64,000 nt of DNA, taken from the NCBI RefSeq assembly GCF_022419205.1, contig NZ_JAJOZU010000001.1, positions 62,001 through 126,000 of the forward strand, written 5' to 3'. This document shows positions 58,757 to 64,000 of this stretch, piece after piece. Both the position numbers and the translations under genes were made by a program. Below the pieces are notes generated by a model. The model had not been told where the DNA came from. It did no database searches and saw only the letters and a list, made by a program, of their open reading frames with translations. This DNA comes from Thermomonas alba. GTDB taxonomy: Bacteria; Pseudomonadota; Gammaproteobacteria; Xanthomonadales; Xanthomonadaceae. Numbering within the stretch: the first letter of the stretch is position 1; each line of letters begins with the position of its first letter.

Positions 58757-58841
58757 TGGTGCGAAAGGCGGGACTCGAACCCGCACGCCTTGCGGCACTG
58801 GAACCTAAATCCAGGGCGTCTACCAATTCCGCCACTTTCGC
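58757..58841 (-). tRNA. tRNA-Leu (anticodon UAG)
   Basis: An 85-base gene with CCA encoded. The acceptor stem is GCGAAAG/CTTTCGC, the anticodon stem is CTGGA/TCCAG around TTTAGGT, and a long variable arm marks a class II tRNA. It lies downstream of the terminator that follows tRNA-Lys. Confidence 0.95.
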
Positions 58842-58850
58842 GATGTTGCT

Positions 58851-58880
58851 AAAAAAAACGCCCGGGGTCGCCGGGCGTTT
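58851..58880 (-). terminator. Intrinsic terminator between tRNA-Lys and tRNA-Leu
   Basis: On the minus strand a stem of up to 10 bp (core ACGCCCGG/CCGGGCGT) with a five-base loop is followed by eight T residues. It would end the Pro-Arg-His-Lys transcript before tRNA-Leu. Confidence 0.8.
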
Positions 58881-58886
58881 CGGGTC

Positions 58887-58962
58887 TGGTGGGCCGTCAA
58901 GGATTCGAACCTTGGACCTATTGATTAAGAGTCAACTGCTCTACCAACTGAGCTAACGGCCC
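58887..58962 (-). tRNA. tRNA-Lys (anticodon CUU)
   Basis: A 76-base gene with CCA encoded. Acceptor GGGCCGT/ACGGCCC, anticodon loop CTCTTAA gives CUU, T-arm GGTTCGAATCC. Confidence 0.95.
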
Positions 58963-59030
58963 GTTAGACGGATATTGTAGCAGACATCCTGCGTGCTGCA
59001 AGCCCTTCGGATGGGCTGCCGGGAAAGGGG

Positions 59031-59108
59031 TGGGGTGGCTGATGGGACTCGAACCCACGACAACTGGAATCACAATCCAGGACTCTAACCAACTGAGCTA
59101 CAGCCACC
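59031..59108 (-). tRNA. tRNA-His (anticodon GUG)
   Basis: A 78-base span including CCA and the extra 5' G(-1) opposite C73 that marks tRNA-His. Acceptor GTGGCTG/CAGCCAC, anticodon loop TTGTGAT. Confidence 0.95.
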
Positions 59109-59132
59109 ACAAGGACAGCGTTTTCGACACAT

Positions 59133-59209
59133 TGGCGCGCCCGGCAGGAATCGAACCTGCAACCACCGGCTTAGAAGGCCGGTGCTCTATCCGGTTGAGC
59201 TACGGGCGC
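59133..59209 (-). tRNA. tRNA-Arg (anticodon UCU)
   Basis: A 77-base gene with CCA encoded. Acceptor GCGCCCG/CGGGCGC, anticodon loop CTTCTAA gives UCU, T-arm GGTTCGATTCC. Confidence 0.95.
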
Positions 59210-59244
59210 CCGGGCCGGAAAAGGGATGCTGGTTGCTGCCGGAG

Positions 59245-59321
59245 TGGTCGGGGTAGAGGGATTCGAACCCCCGACATCCTGCTCCCAAAGCAGGCGCGCT
59301 ACCAGACTGCGCTATACCCCG
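59245..59321 (-). tRNA. tRNA-Pro (anticodon UGG)
   Basis: A 77-base gene with CCA encoded. Acceptor CGGGGTA/TACCCCG, anticodon loop TTTGGGA gives UGG. It is the first gene of the tRNA cluster. Confidence 0.95.
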
Positions 59322-59406
59322 CCGGCAGAACCGACACACCCCGGCGGCCGCCAGCAGTTGCGGTCGCCTGCCTTCCGCGGCGCGCCAGCGCAACGAAAGG
59401 TCGCGT

Positions 59407-59435
59407 ATTGTCTGGCGCCGGCGCGCGCCTGTCAA
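59407..59435 (-). promoter_or_regulatory. Sigma-70 promoter of the tRNA cluster
   Basis: On the minus strand TTGACA (59435-59430), 17 bases, GACAAT (59412-59407), followed by the GC-rich discriminator ACGCGACC expected of a stringently controlled stable-RNA promoter. The leader to tRNA-Pro is about 80 bases. The rest of the 276-base gap up to tig shows no gene. Confidence 0.75.
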
Positions 59436-59597
59436 CGCGGACGTGCGACGCGGACGTGCGCCCGGCGCGGCAAGATGCTGGCACCGTCTTCGGAAATCGG
59501 CGAAACTAATGCGTTCCGCGCGGCTCCGGCCGTGCTGATGTCCATTCCATCCCGTCGCAACCGGGTTCGCGGGAACCCGTCCAGGAGTCATCGCATC

Positions 59598-60890
59598 ATG
59601 CAAGTCTCGGTCGAATCCATCGGCAATCTCGAGCGCCGCATCATCCTCAGCCTGCCTGCGGGCGACGTCGAGAGCCAGGTCGGCAATCGCCTGCGCGAGA
59701 TTGCGCAGAACCTGCGCATCAAGGGGTTCCGCCCCGGCAAGGTGCCGGCGAAGGTGGTGGAGCAGAGGTTTGGATGGCAGGTGCGCGCCGAGATCGTCGA
59801 TGGACTGCTGCGCCAAGGGCTGGACCAGGCCGTGCGCGAGCACGCGCTGCGGGTGGCCGGGCTGCCGCAGGTGATGCCGAGCGAGGATGCCGCCGAGGGC
59901 GAGCTCAAGTACGTGGCATCGGTGGAGCTGGTGCCGGATTTCGGCGAGCTCGACATGAGCAAGCTCGAAGTGGTGCGCCATACCGCCGAAGTCACCGAGG
60001 CCGATATCGATCGCATGCTGGAGAGCCTGCGTCAGCAGCGTGCCAGCTGGCGCACGGTGGAGCGTGAGGCCAAGGCGGGTGATCTGGTCAATCTCGAGAT
60101 TACCAGCACGGTGGATGGCGTGCGGACCCCCGCGGAGGGCGTCGAGAAGAGCTCCACCGTGCTCGGTTCCGCCGCGCTCTATCCGGAGGTGGAGTCCGCC
60201 ATCGTCGGGATGCGCGCCGGTGAGGAGAAGACCATCGACGTCACCCTGCCGGCCGACTGGCACGTGCCGCAGTTTGCCGGCAAGACCATCACCTCCACCT
60301 TCAAGCTGGTGAGCGTGGCCGAGCAGGTGCTGCCGGAGGTGGATGCCGCCTTCATTCGCAGTTTCGGGGTCAAGAGTGGCGATCTGGAGCAGTTCCGCGC
60401 GGAAATCCGCAGCAACCTGGAGCGCGAGCTGAAGGGCGCGCTGATGAATCGTCTGCGCCGCGAGGTGGGCGAGCAGCTGGTGGCTGCCTATCAGCACGTC
60501 GAGCTTCCGCCGCGCCTGGTGGAGACCGAGGCGCGCGCGCTGCTGGCCAGCGCCACCGAGGATGCCCGCCGTCGCGGTCAGGTTCTGGAGGCAACCCCGG
60601 AGGCCTTCCAGGAGGCCGCCCGTAAGCGCGTGCTGGTGGGGTTGCTGGTGGGCGAGATCGCGCGTCGCAACCAGCTGCGTCTGGATCCGGCCCGGCTGAA
60701 CGAAACCTTGCGCCTGATTGCGTCTACCTACGAGCAGCCGGAACAGGTCATTGCGTTGTACCGCAACGATCCCCAGTTGATGCAGAGCCTGCAGACCCGC
60801 GTGATGGAGGAGCAGGTGATCGACTGGATCGCCGAGCGCGCCAAGCACACCGAGCAGGCGCTCAGCTTCCAGGACGCGATCAGCCAGTAA
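59598..60890 (+). CDS. tig: Trigger factor
   Basis: A 430-residue ribosome-bound chaperone with prolyl isomerase domain. The ribosome-binding tip reads [20 protein letters not shown] (GFRxGKxP signature). The FKBP-like domain includes [11 protein letters not shown] and [15 protein letters not shown], and a long helical C-terminal domain follows. ATG at 59598 has CAGGAG upstream. It opens tig-clpP-clpX-lon. Confidence 0.97.
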   Translation: MQVSVESIGNLERRIILSLPAGDVESQVGNRLREIAQNLRIKGFRPGKVPAKVVEQRFGWQVRAEIVDGLLRQGLDQAVREHALRVAGLPQVMPSEDAAEGELKYVASVELVPDFGELDMSKLEVVRHTAEVTEADIDRMLESLRQQRASWRTVEREAKAGDLVNLEITSTVDGVRTPAEGVEKSSTVLGSAALYPEVESAIVGMRAGEEKTIDVTLPADWHVPQFAGKTITSTFKLVSVAEQVLPEVDAAFIRSFGVKSGDLEQFRAEIRSNLERELKGALMNRLRREVGEQLVAAYQHVELPPRLVETEARALLASATEDARRRGQVLEATPEAFQEAARKRVLVGLLVGEIARRNQLRLDPARLNETLRLIASTYEQPEQVIALYRNDPQLMQSLQTRVMEEQVIDWIAERAKHTEQALSFQDAISQ

Positions 60891-60902
60891 CGCGCCTGGC
60901 GC

Positions 60903-60925
60903 CCCTGCCGCGCCGTGCGGCAGGG
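60903..60925 (+). terminator. Hairpin between tig and clpP
   Basis: A perfect 9-bp stem (CCCTGCCGC / GCGGCAGGG) with loop GCCGT is followed by ATTTCT. The short T-run suggests partial termination, leaving clpP partly dependent on tig transcription. Confidence 0.45.
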
Positions 60926-60950
60926 ATTTCTGAACGAACAGTGAGGTAGC

Positions 60951-61574
60951 ATGGAACCGATCAAGAATCTCAACCTCGTCCCGATGGTGGTCGAGCAGAC
61001 CAGCCGCGGCGAGCGCGCGTACGACATCTATTCGCGCCTGCTGAAGGAGCGGGTGATCTTTCTGGTCGGCGGGATCGACGATCACGTGGCCAACGTGGTC
61101 GTGGCGCAGATGCTGTTCCTCGAGGCCGAGAACCCCGAGAAGGACATCAGCCTGTATATCAACTCGCCCGGCGGCATCGTCACCGCGGGCATGGCGATCT
61201 ACGACACCATGCAGTACATCAAGCCCGACGTGAGCACCATCTGCGTTGGTCAGGCCTGTTCGATGGGGGCGGTGCTGCTGGCGGCGGGCGCCAAAGGCAA
61301 GCGCTATGCGCTACCCAACTCGCGGGTCATGATTCACCAGCCGCTGGGCGGTGCCCAGGGGCAGGCCACGGACATCGACATCCAGGCGCGCGAGATTCTG
61401 GCCATGCGCGAGCGGCTCAACGAGATCCTGGCGCGGCATACCGGCCAGCCGATCGAGACCATCGCCCGCGACACCGACCGCGATAACTTCAAGAGCGCTG
61501 AGGCCGCGCGCGAGTACGGTCTGGTGGATGAAGTGCTGGTGCGGCGACCAGACGAGTCGATCCAGGCGTCCTGA
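60951..61574 (+). CDS. clpP: ATP-dependent Clp protease proteolytic subunit
   Basis: A 207-residue serine protease. Ser104 ([14 protein letters not shown]) and His129 (MIHQPLGG) are in their family motifs, and the Asp of the triad lies in the RDTDRDNF segment. YINSPGG and [18 protein letters not shown] are diagnostic. The ribosome binding site is GTGAGG. It forms the chamber that ClpX feeds; clpX is the next gene, with 172 bases between that include a TATCCT hexamer (61703-61708) as a possible clpX -10. Confidence 0.98.
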   Translation: MEPIKNLNLVPMVVEQTSRGERAYDIYSRLLKERVIFLVGGIDDHVANVVVAQMLFLEAENPEKDISLYINSPGGIVTAGMAIYDTMQYIKPDVSTICVGQACSMGAVLLAAGAKGKRYALPNSRVMIHQPLGGAQGQATDIDIQAREILAMRERLNEILARHTGQPIETIARDTDRDNFKSAEAAREYGLVDEVLVRRPDESIQAS

Positions 61575-61746
61575 GCCGGATCGCGCATCTGACCTGGGCA
61601 TGGATGGCCGGGCTTGAGCTGCGCACTGCACGGCCGATAACGGAATCGTGCGGGCGTGAACCCCCGGCACGGCACCCTGCCAGGCTTGGCGGGAGGGTGT
61701 GCTATCCTCGGACAAAAGCCGTGACAGTGCGGCGAGTGAGTGGCAA

Positions 61747-63036
<1,290 letters not shown>

Positions 63037-63068
63037 AAATGCGCGCGGCCTGGCCCGAAAAGGAACCG

Positions 63069-63100
63069 CGAAGGCCGCCGCGAGGCGGCCTTCGGCGTTT
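63069..63100 (+). terminator. Terminator-like hairpin after clpX
   Basis: An 11-bp stem (CGAAGGCCGCC / GGCGGCCTTCG) with a GCGA tetraloop is followed by GCGTTT. It separates clpX from lon. Confidence 0.65.
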
Positions 63101-63135
63101 CCGGGAGCATCCTGGCCTTAGGTCGCCTCGCGCAT

Positions 63136-63161
63136 TGCCTGAACCGTCTGCCTGAACCGTC
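63136..63161. repeat. Perfect 13-bp tandem direct repeat before lon
   Basis: TGCCTGAACCGTC occurs twice without spacer, 33 bases before the sigma-32-like box of lon. The unit resembles the tandem 13-mer at 12117-12142 (both contain TGCCTG followed by CCGT). Confidence 0.85.
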
Positions 63162-63194
63162 CCGGCAGCGTCCGGGGTCAACGGCCGGTGAGCG

Positions 63195-63223
63195 CTTGCA
63201 ACACGCCGCGGTCAGCCCCATAA
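63195..63223 (+). promoter_or_regulatory. Sigma-32-like heat-shock promoter of lon
   Basis: CTTGCAA (63195-63201), 14 bases, CCCCATAA (63216-63223) is a close match to the sigma-32 consensus. It predicts heat-induced lon, as in E. coli, with a leader of about 45 bases. Confidence 0.75.
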
Positions 63224-63274
63224 ACACAGCACGGTGGCAGCCGTTGCTACCAAGAGAGATTCCGGAGCCTTCCC

Positions 63275-64000
63275 ATGGCCGCATCGAACGATTCCGCCAC
63301 GAGTCCTTCCCGTGTGTTGCCCGTATTGCCCCTGCGCGATGTCGTGGTGTTTCCGCACATGGTCATCCCGCTGTTCGTCGGGCGCGAGAAGTCCATCCAT
63401 GCGCTCGATCTTGCGGTGGAGGGCGACCGCCAGATCCTGCTGGTGGCGCAAAAGACCCCGGATACGGACGACCCTGGCGCCGCCGACCTGCACCAGGTCG
63501 GTACCCTGGCGCAAGTGTTGCAGCTGCTGAAACTGCCGGACGGCACCATCAAAGTACTGGTCGAAGGGCTGGCGCGCGCACGGGTGAGCAACGTGCAGGT
63601 TCGCAATGGCGCGTTGTTCGCCGAGGCCGCGGAGACGTCCACCGGCTCCAGCCGTGATGAGCGTGAGTTGCAGGCGATCGCCCGCACCTTGTTGTCGCTG
63701 TTCGAGCAATACATCAAGAGCAGTCGCAAGCTGCCTCCGGAGCTGCTGCAGACGCTGGCCGGAATCGAGGATCCCGATCGTCTGGCCGACACCGTGGCGG
63801 CGCACCTGGGGGTGCGCCTGGCCGACAAGCAAAAGCTGCTGGAAACCCTGGATAGCGGCGACCGCATGGAGCTGCTGGTGGCTCTGGTCAATGGCGAGAT
63901 CGACGTGCAGCAGATGGAGAAACGCATCCGCGGCCGGGTCAAGTCGCAGATCGAGAAGAGCCAGCGCGAGTACTACCTCAATGAGCAGATGAAGGCGATC
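63275..64000 (+). CDS. lon: Lon protease, N-terminal part
   Basis: The first 242 residues of an ATP-dependent protease; the gene runs past the right edge. The N-terminal substrate-binding domain shows VLPVLPLRDVVVFPHMVIPLFVGREKS in parts, GTLAQVLQLLKLPDGTIKVLVEGLARA in parts, and the helical region ending KSQIEKSQREYYLNEQMKAI. ATP and Ser-Lys sites are outside the window. Lon degrades misfolded and regulatory proteins. A sigma-32-like promoter precedes it, and an AGAGAGA-rich run lies upstream of the ATG. Confidence 0.96.
   Translation, partial: MAASNDSATSPSRVLPVLPLRDVVVFPHMVIPLFVGREKSIHALDLAVEGDRQILLVAQKTPDTDDPGAADLHQVGTLAQVLQLLKLPDGTIKVLVEGLARARVSNVQVRNGALFAEAAETSTGSSRDERELQAIARTLLSLFEQYIKSSRKLPPELLQTLAGIEDPDRLADTVAAHLGVRLADKQKLLETLDSGDRMELLVALVNGEIDVQQMEKRIRGRVKSQIEKSQREYYLNEQMKAI

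Noticed and set aside
59021-59046. G-rich run near the tRNA-His 3' end as a possible G-quadruplex
   Set aside because: One loop is eight bases, and the G-runs are on the non-transcribed strand and partly explained by the tRNA sequence.
61613-61641. Sigma-32-like match before clpX (CTTGAGC-N14-CCGATAAC)
   Set aside because: The second box matches poorly compared with the hflX and lon sites.

Overview
The window is a gene-dense, GC-rich chromosomal segment of a gammaproteobacterium, most likely order Xanthomonadales (Xanthomonas/Lysobacter/Luteimonas-like). The basis is gene order and protein wording: rpoE-rseA-mucD, rpmF-fabH with no plsX between them, PilZ after holB, a TonB copper receptor preceded by a DUF2946 protein, and tRNA Pro-Arg-His-Lys-Leu next to tig-clpP-clpX-lon. 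I see no prophage, transposase, insertion sequence or CRISPR array. It looks like core genome with a few accessory genes.

Layout. 1-4.1 kb: start of suhB, divergent trmJ, and an orphan PhnD-like periplasmic binding protein overlapping a membrane GGDEF-EAL protein. 4.2-9.5 kb (minus): corC-type transporter and moxR-DUF58-tgpA. 9.5-12.1 kb: GT39 glycosyltransferase converging on yceF and a small coiled-coil membrane protein. 12.2-23.3 kb (plus): yceD-rpmF-fabH-fabD-fabG-acpP-fabF-pabB-pabC-mltG-tmk-holB-pilZ, joining fatty-acid, folate, cell-wall and DNA-precursor functions. 23.3-25.4 kb (minus): FadB/FadJ-like fusion enzyme. 25.5-34.5 kb (plus): envelope stress set rpoE-rseA-mucD, then lepA-lepB-DUF4845-rnc-era-recO. 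34.5-38.8 kb: Mth938-like gene and yhbY (minus), rlmE-ftsH-folP (plus). 38.9-44.4 kb: copper DUF2946 protein and OprC-like receptor, alkane monooxygenase (minus), amino-acid permease. 44.5-49.4 kb: miaA-hfq-hflX-hflK-hflC-DUF2065. 49.4-58.7 kb: recC-recB-recD as one overlapping operon. 58.7-59.4 kb: five tRNA genes (minus). 59.6-64 kb: tig-clpP-clpX-lon, with lon running off the end.

Working together. Much of the window is protein quality control and stress response: sigma-E/RseA/MucD outside the inner membrane, FtsH with HflKC at the membrane, trigger factor, ClpXP and Lon in the cytoplasm, plus Hfq. The regulatory DNA agrees: a sigma-E-like promoter precedes rpoE, and two closely matching sigma-32-like promoters (CTTGCAA-N14-CCCCA) precede hflX and lon.

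Most unusual signals: a run of six or seven consecutive hairpins with unrelated arms in the mucD-lepA gap, one with a GCAA tetraloop; a perfect 24-bp palindrome over the predicted pilZ transcription start; two related 13-bp perfect tandem repeats in separate intergenic gaps; a consensus promoter ending ten bases before the yceD start codon; and the binding-protein/c-di-GMP gene pair. All coordinates were read by eye; start codons are my choices and alternatives are given where it matters.
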